Assembly (NCBI RefSeq): GCF_010993775.1
Contig: NZ_WOTO01000028.1
Coordinates: 46,701 to 110,700 of the forward strand
From: Fodinicola feengrottensis
Lineage (GTDB): Bacteria; Actinomycetota; Actinomycetes; Mycobacteriales; HKI-0501
Direction: 5' to 3'
DNA: 64,000 nucleotides
Below the pieces are notes generated by a model. That model did no database searches. It was not told the origin of the DNA and saw only the letters and a program-made list of their open reading frames with translations. Positions 48,176 to 56,594 of the stretch are shown here, one piece after another (the first letter of the stretch is position 1; each line of letters starts with the position of its first letter). Both the position numbers and the translations under genes were made by a program.

Positions 48176-49471
48176 CTATCGATGCTGTTGGATCACGGTC
48201 GATAATCGCGAATCATGACGAGGACGTTGACCCCTTTGATGAGCCTGGACGACACCGCCACCTATGCCGCCAGCCGCCAGGAGTTGCACCGTGGCGACGA
48301 TCAGACGGGTGGCCGCGAGCAGCGTCGCCGGCTCGACACGGTCGGGCGTTTCGGCCGGGGTCTGGTAGCCGGGCATTCCCATGCCGATACCGATCGCGGG
48401 AAGTCCCGCGGCGGCGTACCGGCGGTTGTCCGACGGCATTGGCCCAGCCCGCAATGGCACCCCGACCTGACGGCCCGCCTGGTCCAAGGCCGACAGCAGA
48501 GGTTCGGCCGGACCTCCGGCCTCCACGGCGACGGCCTCACGTAGCTGGGCGGCGCCGTCGACGTTGATGACGTACGTACCTGCCGACACCTGAGGCGCGT
48601 GGTGGGCTGAACCCCACGCGCCGACTTCCTCCGCATCGAGCAACGCGACCGCCAACCCGACACCATCTGGCAACGCGAGCGCGAGCAGCCGCGCGGCCTC
48701 CATCATCACGGCCACGCCGGAGGCATTGTCCGCCGCGGCCGGCAGGCGCTGATCGAGATCATCACCCACTCCATCATCGCGATGCGCGGTCAACAACACC
48801 GACACAGCACCCGGTCGACTTTTCGTGTATAGGCCGCAGATATTGGTCCCAGTCGCCGCCACCGTTTGCAGCGGCACCGAGCCAGACGCTCGGTCGCCGC
48901 GGCTTGACGACGCCGCCATCTCCAGGTGTAGATCGGTTCGTACGCTCAAAATCGGAACCGAGGCTGCTCCGGGGCCGGCGATCATCTTCGGCATCCAGCC
49001 CGCCTCATCGACACCCCGCGGCACCAACAACCCCACCGCACCTTCGGCCCAGGCTCGTTGCAGCACCCGCTGCTGCGGCGTGGCAGCCACAATCCAGCGC
49101 CCGTTCCAGTCCTGGTCGTCCATCGCACCAAGCAAGCCCGTCTGAACCGTTGGCAGCGAGGCAGAGCGTAGATGCTCCGCGAAATCCCGCCGATGCACCA
49201 AAACTCGCATTCCCCTGTGACCGCTCCACTCCAATACCGGAGTCTCGGATAACTCCAGAACAGCCGCGACCTCAAAATGGTCGACGCTCACGTTCGCTCC
49301 AGCGGTACGCAGCTGTCCGGCCAGCCATTCACCGGATGCCAGGCCGCCGGCAGTGCCGACGCGTCTCCCAGTGAACTCGTTGCCGGACAACCGCGCGACC
49401 GTCGACCTCAGCCGAGCTACGGAAACGTCGCCTCGTGCGGCGAGGTGGTCGCGGAGCGCGTTCGTACTCAT
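48176..49471 (-). CDS. M28-family metallopeptidase
   Basis: An intact 431-residue protein whose ATG overlaps the stop of the CCG-repeat peptide gene (ATGA). The N-terminal part holds a PA-like inserted domain (WIVAATPQQRVLQRAWAEGA, VGLLVPRGVDEAGWMPKM). The peptidase domain has VLLTAHRDDGVGDDLDQRLP, AADNASGVAVMMEAARLL and VALLDAEEVGAWGSAHHA, which supply the metal-binding H, D and E residues and the general-base glutamate. SDNRRYAAAGLPAIGIGMGM is the late substrate pocket. No signal peptide is evident, so it likely acts in the cytoplasm as an aminopeptidase. Its tight coupling to a tiny cysteine-rich peptide gene is suggestive of a substrate relationship. Confidence 0.8.
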   Translation of the reverse strand: MSTNALRDHLAARGDVSVARLRSTVARLSGNEFTGRRVGTAGGLASGEWLAGQLRTAGANVSVDHFEVAAVLELSETPVLEWSGHRGMRVLVHRRDFAEHLRSASLPTVQTGLLGAMDDQDWNGRWIVAATPQQRVLQRAWAEGAVGLLVPRGVDEAGWMPKMIAGPGAASVPILSVRTDLHLEMAASSSRGDRASGSVPLQTVAATGTNICGLYTKSRPGAVSVLLTAHRDDGVGDDLDQRLPAAADNASGVAVMMEAARLLALALPDGVGLAVALLDAEEVGAWGSAHHAPQVSAGTYVINVDGAAQLREAVAVEAGGPAEPLLSALDQAGRQVGVPLRAGPMPSDNRRYAAAGLPAIGIGMGMPGYQTPAETPDRVEPATLLAATRLIVATVQLLAAGGIGGGVVQAHQRGQRPRHDSRLSTVIQQHR

Positions 49472-49701
49472 CCGCAGCAAGTGTCCGTCTGTGTCGGCGC
49501 GGCCAATGCCGCTGAGGTCGGTGCTCCGCAGCAAGCGCCCGTCGACTCGGTCGTGGTCGGCTCGCCGCAACAACCAGCACTTGCTTTGGGCGTTGCCGAT
49601 ATCTCGGTCGGAGCGCTTCCGCAACAGCTACCAGTCGCGGCTGGGGTGAACGCCTGCGCTGGATCTCCGGCGAACCCGCCTGAGGTGACATCCGTGCTCA
49701 T
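49468..49701 (-). CDS. Small cysteine-rich peptide with four CCG motifs
   Basis: A 77-residue protein with GGAGGAG upstream of the ATG at 49701. Four cysteine pairs are each followed by glycine, at about 13-18 residue intervals: TGSCCGSAPT, SAGCCGEPTT, TGACCGAPTS and, as its last residues, DTCCG. The spacers are rich in T, S, A and P and likely disordered. There is no signal peptide or membrane segment. Vicinal cysteines bind trivalent arsenic strongly, and the gene opens an operon divergent from an arsR, so an arsenite-binding or storage peptide is the simplest reading. A peptidase-processed precursor is an alternative. I know of no settled family name. Confidence 0.65.
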   Translation of the reverse strand: MSTDVTSGGFAGDPAQAFTPAATGSCCGSAPTEISATPKASAGCCGEPTTTESTGACCGAPTSAALAAPTQTDTCCG

Positions 49702-49786
49702 GACCAGCTCCTCCGCTTGGAATCACCACCCAATCCTCTGTCTAGACATTGATCTAAACAAGGTGGCGACGGCAAGCTTGCAACAT

Positions 49787-49806
49787 GAATAGATAGATGT
49801 CAATAT
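49787..49806. promoter_or_regulatory. Degenerate ArsR-type site upstream of the second arsR
   Basis: GAATAGATAGATGTCAATAT resembles one half of the 44.5-kb ArsR dyad (TAGATG plus TCAAT). It lies between the divergent CCG-peptide operon and the second arsR. ATTGATCTAAAC at 49749-49760 may be the opposing half-site. Confidence 0.35.
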
Positions 49807-49812
49807 AGAGGA

Positions 49813-50192
49813 GTGTCAAATCAGAGTCTGGCCATGGAATCGGCCCGCATCGTCGGTGGCGGTTGCTGTGCGCCGCTAATCACCGCGCCCTTGACACCCG
49901 ACGACGCGGTTGACCTGGCCAAAGCATTCAAGGCACTCGGCGACCCTGTGCGCCTGCGGCTCCTGTCGCTGATCACCTCAGCCAACGGCGAAAGCTGCGT
50001 CTGCGACCTCACAACAGCCTTCGAGCTGACCGGGCCGACCATCTCCCACCACCTCAAAGTGCTACGCGAAGCCGGCCTAGTCGACTGCGAACGCCGCGGC
50101 ACCTGGGGGTCTACTACTGGCCCCGCAAGCAGAAGCTCGCCCAACTCTCCACACTCATCGCCACCCCCGGCCTGGACGCAAGCGCGACGTAA
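49813..50192 (+). CDS. ArsR-family regulator (second copy, one frameshift)
   Basis: The start is GTG at 49813 or ATG at 49834; GAGGAG touches the former, so the choice is open. The N-terminus VGGGCCAPLITAPLTPDDA has a cysteine pair, then AFKALGDPVRLRLLSLITSA, SCVCDLTTAFELTGPTISHH and LKVLREAGLVDCERRG. After a break near 50105 the C-terminus reads VYYWPRKQKLAQLSTLIATP. The repaired length is about 126 residues. The N-terminal CC plus CVC layout fits one group of actinobacterial arsenite sensors. It is divergent from the CCG-peptide/M28 operon, its probable target. Confidence 0.8.
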
Positions 50193-50313
50193 GTGTTGTC
50201 ACGCGCGTCCCCTTGCGATGCGGGGCGCGCTTCATTGTTGAGGTGCACTGACGGGGCAATCTTGGCTCTGTGTAGTCACCGAGCAGGTCATAAACGGGTT
50301 TCTCGTTCCGGTT

Positions 50314-50669
50314 GTGTGCCCATTGTGTGCCCGGAAGAATCACAACCAGGCCCCACGGGCCAGCACAGACCAACACGGTTGGGTTCTCCAACTGACCTGC
50401 GGCCCCCTACCTCACCTGGACAAACCAGCACTCAGCTAGACTGATCAGCAGCGAACAGCACCATGCCGCCTTAGCTCAGTTGGCCAGAGCGACGCACTCG
50501 TAATGCACCGCCGACGGCTTTGCCCGTCAGGCTGCTTCTTCTGCTTTCAGGGTCGAGCAGGCCGTCTGACCTGCGGTTCTTTCTTCTGGGAATCAGCCTT
50601 GGCGCCGGCGAAGCATGCAACAAAATGCATGTGGATCACTTAGTGTGCCCGGAGTGTGCCCTGAAGGAA
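50314..50669. repeat. Pair of GTGTGCCC tandem direct repeats flanking a tRNA fragment
   Basis: GTGTGCCC-ATT-GTGTGCCC-GGAAGAA (50314-50339) recurs as GTGTGCCC-GGA-GTGTGCCC-TGAAGGAA (50643-50669; the second GTGTGCCC overlaps by reading GTGTGCCC after GGA). The copies flank about 300 bp that contains the tRNA-Thr fragment but no gene. They could be recombination or integrase-binding sites. Confidence 0.4.
50465..50536 (+). tRNA. tRNA-Thr(CGT), intact 5' part with diverged 3' half (likely pseudo)
   Basis: From 50465 the acceptor strand GCCGCCT, the D-arm GCTC-AGTTGGCCA-GAGC and the anticodon arm ACGCA-CTCGTAA-TGC are those of tRNA-Thr with anticodon CGT. From 50507 the sequence departs: the anticodon stem does not close, the T-arm consensus TTCGA is absent, and only a GACGG/CCGTC hairpin and AGGCTGC (one mismatch to the acceptor) follow. 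It is therefore a truncated or decayed tRNA, as at tRNA sites used by integrating elements. Confidence 0.5.
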
Positions 50670-51509
50670 ATCTCGAGATTCGATTGCTGACGCATAGAGC
50701 GGCGACATGGACCCGCGGTAGTTACGTTTCGTGACACCTGACTCTTCCAACCGCAATGTTGCGTGTCGCTTTTACCGCAGCCGCAGACCGACGTTCGGCA
50801 CAGATCTGCGACCTGGCCATCGCCGGTCTGGTCGGCTTGGGACTGGGCGTCGAGGGCACGGGCGAGCAGAAGTGGGTCGGGACGTAGCCAGAGGGTCAGG
50901 GCGAGCGCGGCGGCGGCGTACGCGGCGCCGGCGAGCAGGAACGGCCCGGCCAGCGGCGGGGATGCCGAGGGTGGTGGCGAGGGTGCCGGTGGGGGCGCCG
51001 AGGTTGGGGCCAATGACGCCGCCGAGGGTGCTGGCGACCAGAACGGTGGAGACCGCGCGGCCACGGCGCGCCGGGGCGGCGAGGTCGGCGCCGGCGTACC
51101 GGGCCTGGAGGTTGGTGGCCGAGCCCGCCCCGTACACGAACAGGGCCGCGAACAGCAGCACCGGGTTGGCGGCCACGGCGGCGGCAATGACACCGGCGCT
51201 GCCGATCGCGGCGGTGAGGTAGCCGGCGCGGCAGGCCGGCCGGGGCGCGCGGCCGCGCAGGTGGGAGAGGCGGCCGATGCCGACCGCGGCGAGCGCGGAG
51301 CCGGCGGTGAACAGGGCGCTGGGCAGGCCGGCGAGGCTGGTGGAGTGCAGCATGTCCTGGGCGAGCAGGGCGCCGACGGTGATGCCGGCGGCCAGGCCCG
51401 CGCCGCTGAGGATCTGGGAGAGCACCAGGGCGGTGAGGATCCGCCGTTGCGCGGGATGCGGCGGCCCAGAGCTGGCGCTCGTGCTAATGCTGGTGGCCTC
51501 GCGGGTCAC
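50636..51509 (-). pseudogene. 3'-truncated MFS transporter
   Basis: The GTG at 51509 has AAAGGGA upstream. About 250 residues follow with the N-terminal half of an MFS protein (ILTALVLSQILSGAGLAAGI, LAGLPSALFTAGSALAAVGI, AALFVYGAGSATNLQARYAG, STVLVASTLGGVIGPNLGAP), then, with a break near 50950, PLAGPFLLAGAAYAAAALAL and LWLRPDPLLLARAL. Then the homology stops and the frame runs on into unrelated sequence up to 50636. A full MFS protein needs roughly 150 more residues, so the C-terminal six segments are lost. The loss point lies about 290 bp from the tRNA fragment, consistent with one recombination event. Confidence 0.65.
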
Positions 51510-51563
51510 GCTCGTCCCTTTCCGATCTGCAGAAATGGTCGGCGTTCTGGACAGGAACGTCGT

Positions 51564-52232
51564 TTACGCGGTGGTGACCGGGTGGCCGGCGAGGCGCCAT
51601 TCGAGCATCCCGTCGGCCAGCACGCGGGCGCGGTAACCGCGCCCGGCCAGCAGTCGGGTCGCGTCGTGGGACAGGACGCAGTACGCGCCGCGACAGTAGG
51701 CGACGATCTCCTGGTCGGCGGGTAGTTCGTCGAGCCGGTCGGCCAGCTCGTGCAGCGGAATGTTGAGGGCGCCGGGAATGTGACCGGCCTGGTATTCCAC
51801 GCCAGGGCGTACGTCCAGCACGGTGACCTCACCGGTCCGGGCGCGGGCCAGTAGTTCCTCGCGATCAACCGGTTCGGCGCCAGCTCCGATGCCCGTGCCG
51901 AGGAAGTCGCGCCGCGCTGGTTCCACGTCCGGGATGCGCCGCTGCGCGACGGTACGGACCAGCGCGTACAGAGCGGCGACGTCCTCGCCGGCGAGCCGGT
52001 AGTAGATCTTGGTGCCGTCCCGGCGGGTGGCGACCAGGTGCGCGCGTTTGAGGGTTTGCAGGTGCGCGCTGGCGGTGCTCAACCCCAGCCCGGCTGTCTC
52101 CGCGAGCGCCTCCACCGTGCGCTCACCCTGGGCGAGCAGGTCCAGCAGCTCCAACCGGCTGCCGGACCCCAGTGCTTTGCCCACCCGGGCGAACTGGTCG
52201 AACAACACCGTCTTCGCCGCACGTCCACTCAC
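51564..52232 (-). CDS. ArsR-family regulator fused to a rhodanese domain
   Basis: An intact 222-residue protein from the second of two GTG codons (GGAGG upstream). Residues 1-100 form an ArsR winged helix (FARVGKALGSGSRLELLDLL, LGLSTASAHLQTLKRAHLVA, DGTKIYYRLAGEDVAALYAL). Residues 120-222 form a rhodanese domain (VTVLDVRPGVEYQAGHIPGA, VAYCRGAYCVLSHDATRLLA), with a cysteine at the persulfide position and a second one five residues on. Such fusions sense or handle reactive sulfur. It is divergent from a cysteine desulfurase operon, its likely target, which supports a sulfur-related signal. Confidence 0.85.
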   Translation of the reverse strand: MSGRAAKTVLFDQFARVGKALGSGSRLELLDLLAQGERTVEALAETAGLGLSTASAHLQTLKRAHLVATRRDGTKIYYRLAGEDVAALYALVRTVAQRRIPDVEPARRDFLGTGIGAGAEPVDREELLARARTGEVTVLDVRPGVEYQAGHIPGALNIPLHELADRLDELPADQEIVAYCRGAYCVLSHDATRLLAGRGYRARVLADGMLEWRLAGHPVTTA

Positions 52233-52298
52233 CACATCCTCCAATGTTTCATGGAATAGTGTAGAACAAGTCGGTGTCGTGATGCGAGGAGGTGGGCG

Positions 52299-53457
52299 AT
52301 GCAGGTCCCGCAGGCATTGCACGGTGGTCCGATCTATTTGGACTACAACGCGACGACGCCGGTGGATCCACGGGTGGCGCAGGCGTGCGCACCGTTTCTG
52401 ACCGAGTCGTTCGGGAATCCGTCCAGCGGCCACGCGTACGGCCACGCCGCTCGGGCCGCGTTGGATGAAGCGCGCGGGGCCGTAGCGGGTGTGCTGGGCT
52501 GCGCGGCGGGCGAGGTGGTGTTCACCGGCGGCGGCTCTGACGGCGACACGTTGGCGATCCGAGGTGCCGCGCTGGCGCGCCGCGCTGATGGCCGGCATGT
52601 GATCACGCAGGCCACCGAACACCCGGCCGTGCTCGCGGCGTGCGACAGTCTGCGCCGGTTGCACGGCTTCGAAGTGACCGTGCTGCCCGTCGACCGGGAC
52701 GGCCTGGTCGACCCGGACACGCTGGCGGCGGCGCTGCGACCAGACACCGTGCTGGTGACGATCATGCACGCCAACAAACGAGACCGGCACGATCCAACCC
52801 ATCGCCGACCTGGCCGCGATCGCACACGCAGGCAAGGCGCTGCTGCACACCGACGCCTCGCAAACAATGGGGAAGATCCCGGTCGAGGTCGCCGCGCTGG
52901 GTGCGGATTTGGTGACGGTGACCGGCCACAAGATGTACGCGCCGGCCGGGGTTGGCGCCCTGTACGTACGGGCACGAGTGGAGTTGGAGCCGTTGGTATA
53001 CGGCGGCGGGCAGGAAGGCGGGCGCCGCGGCGGGACCGAGAACATCGTCGGCATCGCCGCGCTCGGCCGCGCCGCCACCCTGGTCGACACCCAGACCGGC
53101 GCACACCTGACGCGGCTACGCGACGCCCTCCATCAACAGCTCGACGAGGCACTGCCGGGGCGAGTGCACCTGAACGGGCATTCCCATCGGCGGCTCCCGA
53201 ACACGCTGAACATCCGCATCGAGGGGACGACCGGCAACCGACTACTCGCGGCCGTCGATCAGATCGCGGCCTCGACCGGTTCGGCCTGCCACGAAGGCAC
53301 CGACCAACCCTCACCCGTGCTCACCGCGATGGGCCAGCCCGCCGACCAGGCAAACGCCGCATTACGGCTGACCCTGGGCCGGTGGAGCACCGAGACCGAC
53401 ATCGAGCACGCCGCCGCGCTGCTCACCCAAGCCGCCCACCAAACGGTGACGTCGTGA
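52299..53457 (+). CDS. Cysteine desulfurase (NifS/IscS-like, one frameshift)
   Basis: The ATG at 52299 follows GGAGG. YLDYNATTPVDPRVAQACAP, ESFGNPSSGHAYGHAAR and GGSDGDTLAIRGAAL are typical. A break near 52785 leads to HTDASQTMGKIPVEVAALGA and TVTGHKMYAPAGVGALYVR, with the PLP lysine, and GGGQEGGRRGGTENIVG. The active cysteine lies in ASTGSACHEGTDQPSPVL. The repaired length is about 385 residues. The enzyme takes sulfur from cysteine and forms a persulfide. It is divergent from the ArsR-rhodanese gene and coupled to a methyltransferase gene by a GTGA overlap. Confidence 0.9.
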
Positions 53458-54300
53458 GCGCCGTGACGGACTGGGCGCGGCAACTGGCCGCCTGGCAGAT
53501 CCCCGCCACCATCCCACAACCGGCGCGATCGCCGTGGGTGCTGCTGCCGCGAGGTGTTCATCCGCCGCGCCGACCGGCAAATCACCGACCCGATCGGTGC
53601 CACCCACCAGCAGGCGCGCGCCGCCCTGACCGAACCCGGCACGGTGCTGGACGTGGGTGCCGCCGCCGGCGCCACCAGCCTGCCGCTGGCCGGCCGCGCC
53701 GCGGTCACCGCTGTCACCGCGATCGACACCGACACCGCACTGCTGAACGCGTACGCCACCCGCGCGACAAACCTCGAACTCCCGGCACGCTGTCTGCGAG
53801 CTGGCTGGCCGGACGCCGCCGTCAACACCGAGCACCACGACCCGACCGCCGGCCTGACCGCCGATGTAGTGCTGGTGGGCAACGTCCTCTACAACATCGC
53901 GGACCTGCCTCCCTTCATCCACGCGCTGACCCGGCACGCGCGCCGAACGGTGATCGTGGAGATCGCCGACCAGCACCCACTGACCGACCTGAATCCGTAC
54001 TGGCGCCATTTCCACGGCATCGACCGCCCCACCGGCCCCACCGTGGCCGACGCAATCACCGCCCTCGCCGAACTCGGCATTCACCCCCGCGTCCACCGCT
54101 GGTCGCGACCACCTGAAGCCGAACACGCCACCTGGACCGACCTCGTGGAGGTGACCTGCCGCAGACTCTGCCTCCCACCCGAGGCCAGCGCCGACGTGGA
54201 CACAGTCCTGCGCCGCAGCGGAATCGATCCACAGCTGCCACCAGACCTGGGCTCCTCCGGACGCGAACTAACCACCCTGGTCTGGGACGGCACCGCCTAA
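53454..54300 (+). CDS. Class I SAM-dependent methyltransferase (one frameshift)
   Basis: The GTG at 53454 overlaps the desulfurase stop. VTDWARQLAAWQIPATIPQP changes frame near 53557 into VFIRRADRQITDPIGATHQQ. Motif I is GTVLDVGAAAGATSLPLAGR, and TAIDTDTALLNAYATRATNL and ADVVLVGNVLYNIADLPPFI follow. The C-terminal part contains EVTCRRLCLPPEASADVDTV. The repaired length is about 281 residues. The substrate is unknown; coupling to a cysteine desulfurase suggests methylation in a sulfur- or metalloid-related process. Confidence 0.75.
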
Positions 54301-54449
54301 CGTCGGCTCCCGCTCGATCCGTGAAGGGATGCCTCATCTGCTGCAACGGCCCTCAAAGTTTCCGCAGGTTTTGCTGTGTTGAAGGAGGAATCCGCTGATC
54401 CGAAGGGGGCGACCGTTGGCCTCGCAGGCAGCGCGTCGATCCACATTGA

Positions 54450-55537
54450 TCATGAGGAAAGGCTCAGTTTCGCTGATTCCTGAATGCGGCCTGCCAGATA
54501 GGCCGCGTCGGCGCCTACGAACCCCAAAAGCGCTGAACCGGTGGTATGCAGCCACGGCAACCCAAGGACATAAAGGCCCGGCGCGGGCGTGATACCGCGA
54601 CGATGGTGGACACGACCGTCCTCGTCGAGGACGCCTGGCACGTGCAACCACCGATAATCCTGCCGAAAAACCCGTCGCCCATACCACCGCATCCGGCTCC
54701 AAGGTGCCGCCGTCCGCGAAACGCACCACGCGCCCCACAGCCGCGCTCACCCGCGCACGCAACACGATCCCGCGCCGGCGCAGCAGTTCTCTCGCGGACA
54801 AGCCGATGACCGTACCGTCCGCCTCGCGCATCCGGCGCCCCAGCCACGAATCCGCGCTCACCCGCAACAGCCCCGTTGTGGCCTGCCACCAGAAAATATC
54901 CCTGCCCAACAATCGCTGCGGCACACAAGCATTGCGGCGACCAATCGACACACTCACCCGACGCCCCGCGGCGGCAAGATCCGCGGCGATCTGAAATCCC
55001 GAGTTCCCACCACCCACCACCAACACCCCAGCCCCAATCTCAGGCCCGGCAACATGATCCGCGCTCCGGTAGGCCCAACTGTGCATCTGTGGCACATCCG
55101 GACTCAGGTCTTCCGCCGGCGGCACGCACGTACGGCGCCCCGAACGGCCCGGTGGCCACCACCACCTGACCAGCCTGCAGAACACCGTTCGCGGTGATGG
55201 CCACGTAACCACCCGCGCCGTCTCTACGCAGATCCGTCACCGCTGTACCCAAGCGCACCGGAAGGGCGAACCTCGCCGCCGCGTATTCAGCCAGATACTC
55301 GGCGACTTCGTCCTTACCCGGATACGCCTCCGGCGGACCCGGGAAACGCATCCCCGGCAAACCCGCGTACCGAGCGGGGGTGAACAGGCGAAGCGAATCC
55401 CAACGTGACCGCCAACTCGCCCCCACCCTGTCCGCGCCATCCACGATCACCGTCCGAAGGCCGGACTCTCGCAGGTGATACCCAGCGGCCAAACCGGCCT
55501 GACCCGCGCCGACGATCAACACATCGCAGTCGTCCAT
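54450..55537 (-). CDS. Flavin-containing monooxygenase-like oxidoreductase (two frameshifts)
   Basis: The ATG at 55537 follows GGGGG. CDVLIVGAGQAGLAAGYHL and GASWRSRWDSLRLFTPARYA are CzcO-like signatures. A break near 55125 leads to PQMHSWAYRSADHVAGPEIG and the NADPH motif VLVVGGGNSGFQIAADLAAA. After a second break near 54670 the C-terminus reads WLHVPGVLDEDGRVHHRRGI and LYVLGLPWLHTTGSALLGFV. The repaired length is about 362 residues. It is divergent from a TetR gene, which probably controls it. It resembles the flavoprotein at 46.8-48.2 kb in class but not in detail. Confidence 0.8.
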
Positions 55538-55551
55538 CCCCACCCCCTAAG

Positions 55552-55604
55552 TTAACATTCATGTAAACATACGTGTTGTAGATTCTCGTGTAAACAACGG
55601 TGGA
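55552..55604. promoter_or_regulatory. Divergent TetR/monooxygenase promoter with GTAAAC repeats
   Basis: GTTAACATTCATGTAAAC forms an imperfect dyad (GTTAAC/GTAAAC), and GTAAAC occurs again in CGTGTAAACAACG about 30 bp on. Both lie in the 73-bp gap between the monooxygenase ATG and the TetR ATG and are candidate operators for that TetR. Confidence 0.4.
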
Positions 55605-55610
55605 GGTGTG

Positions 55611-56240
55611 ATGGCAGTCGCGAACTCATCCGCGCAGAACCAGGCGACGACCCAGCCCAAACGACGACTCTCGCGCACCGACCGCCGGGACCAGATCCTC
55701 GCCGTCGCGACCGAGACGTTCGCGCGCACCGGCTACGCGGCCACCAGCCTCGACGAGATCGCCACCCAAGCCGGCATCAGCAGAGTGATCGTTTACCGAC
55801 ACTTCGCCAGCAAAACCGAGCTATACCGAGCCGCACTCAAACGGATCTGCGACCACCTCACGGCCGCCGTCAAAGTGAACGAGAACGGCGACTACACCAA
55901 CGACAGCATCGACGCGCTCCTGCACGCCGCAACCAACGACCCCGCCGGATTCCGCCTACTGTTCCGCCACGCCGTCCGCGAACCAGAATTCCGCAGCGAC
56001 ATCGACGCGTTCCAAACCACCATGCGCGCGACCGCCCACCGCCAACTCAGCCAGGTGATCAACGACCCCACCTGGGCGACATGGGCGTCCACCCTGATGC
56101 CACAAGTCGTCATCGACGCCATCGTCATCTGGCTAGAGACTGGACAACCCGACCCAGACACCGCCAGCCAACGCATCCGCCTAGCAACCGCCGGCATCTT
56201 CCACGCCGCAACCACAAACCTGCCGACGACCGCCACGTAA
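55611..56240 (+). CDS. TetR-family transcriptional regulator
   Basis: An intact 209-residue protein from ATG at 55611 (GGAGG upstream; GTG at 55608 is adjacent). The DNA-binding domain is DQILAVATETFARTGYAATS, LDEIATQAGISRVIVYRHF and ASKTELYRAALKRI. The ligand domain has FRLLFRHAVREPEFRSDIDA and ends FHAATTNL. It is divergent from the flavin monooxygenase gene across a short region with GTAAAC repeats and so probably represses it. The inducer is unknown. Confidence 0.85.
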   Translation: MAVANSSAQNQATTQPKRRLSRTDRRDQILAVATETFARTGYAATSLDEIATQAGISRVIVYRHFASKTELYRAALKRICDHLTAAVKVNENGDYTNDSIDALLHAATNDPAGFRLLFRHAVREPEFRSDIDAFQTTMRATAHRQLSQVINDPTWATWASTLMPQVVIDAIVIWLETGQPDPDTASQRIRLATAGIFHAATTNLPTTAT

Positions 56241-56276
56241 AACCACACCAACCTGACCACCACAACGCTCCAGAAC

Positions 56277-56321
56277 TAGGAGGCCGCCGGGGCGACACGC
56301 GGATTATTCAGCGGCCTCCTA
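56277..56321 (+). terminator. Hairpin terminator after the TetR gene
   Basis: TAGGAGGCCGC (56277-56287) and GCGGCCTCCTA (56311-56321) form a perfect 11-bp stem with a 23-nt loop, 37 bases past the TetR stop. Its right arm overlaps the left end of the terminal-inverted-repeat element. Confidence 0.6.
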
Positions 56322-56594
56322 GCCTGAGTTTCCGGCCTTCGTCGCTGACCTTCTGGATTTTGCTGTGAGCGTTGAGTTTTAGCCACCGCGAGCGTATTAC
56401 CCATTACATGTGGATCAAGGAGTCCTCTAAGATAACGCCTGGAGTCGGACATCGCCGGTCCCGTACCTAATGACCTGCAAGTACAGCTGAGGCGACGACC
56501 GGGCAGGTGGGTAATACACCAACGGTCATGACGCGTGTCTGCTGAACAGCGGAAACGTCGATGTTGATCAAGAAAGGCCGGAAACTCCGGCTAG
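56319..56594. mobile_element. MITE-like element, copy 2 (276 bp)
   Basis: The left end CTAGCCTGAGTTTCCGGCC (from 56319) and the right end, whose reverse complement reads CTAGCCGGAGTTTCCGGCC, form a 21-bp terminal inverted repeat with a single mismatch. Inside, GTATTACCCA (56394-56403) is inverted as TGGGTAATAC (56508-56517), spanning 124 bp. GTCGATGTTGATCA lies before the right end, as in copy 1. Between these landmarks the two copies are poorly similar, which suggests the landmarks are what is conserved. Confidence 0.6.

Noticed and set aside
48171..48186. An ArsR site upstream of the flavoprotein (CATCTATCGATG)
   Set aside because: It lies at the end of the peptidase gene within one operon and only half of the dyad matches, so chance similarity is as likely.
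53454..54300. SAM methyltransferase as the missing FkbG of the extender-unit pathway
   Set aside because: It lies more than 13 kb from the cluster, is translationally coupled to a cysteine desulfurase, and shows no specific FkbG features.
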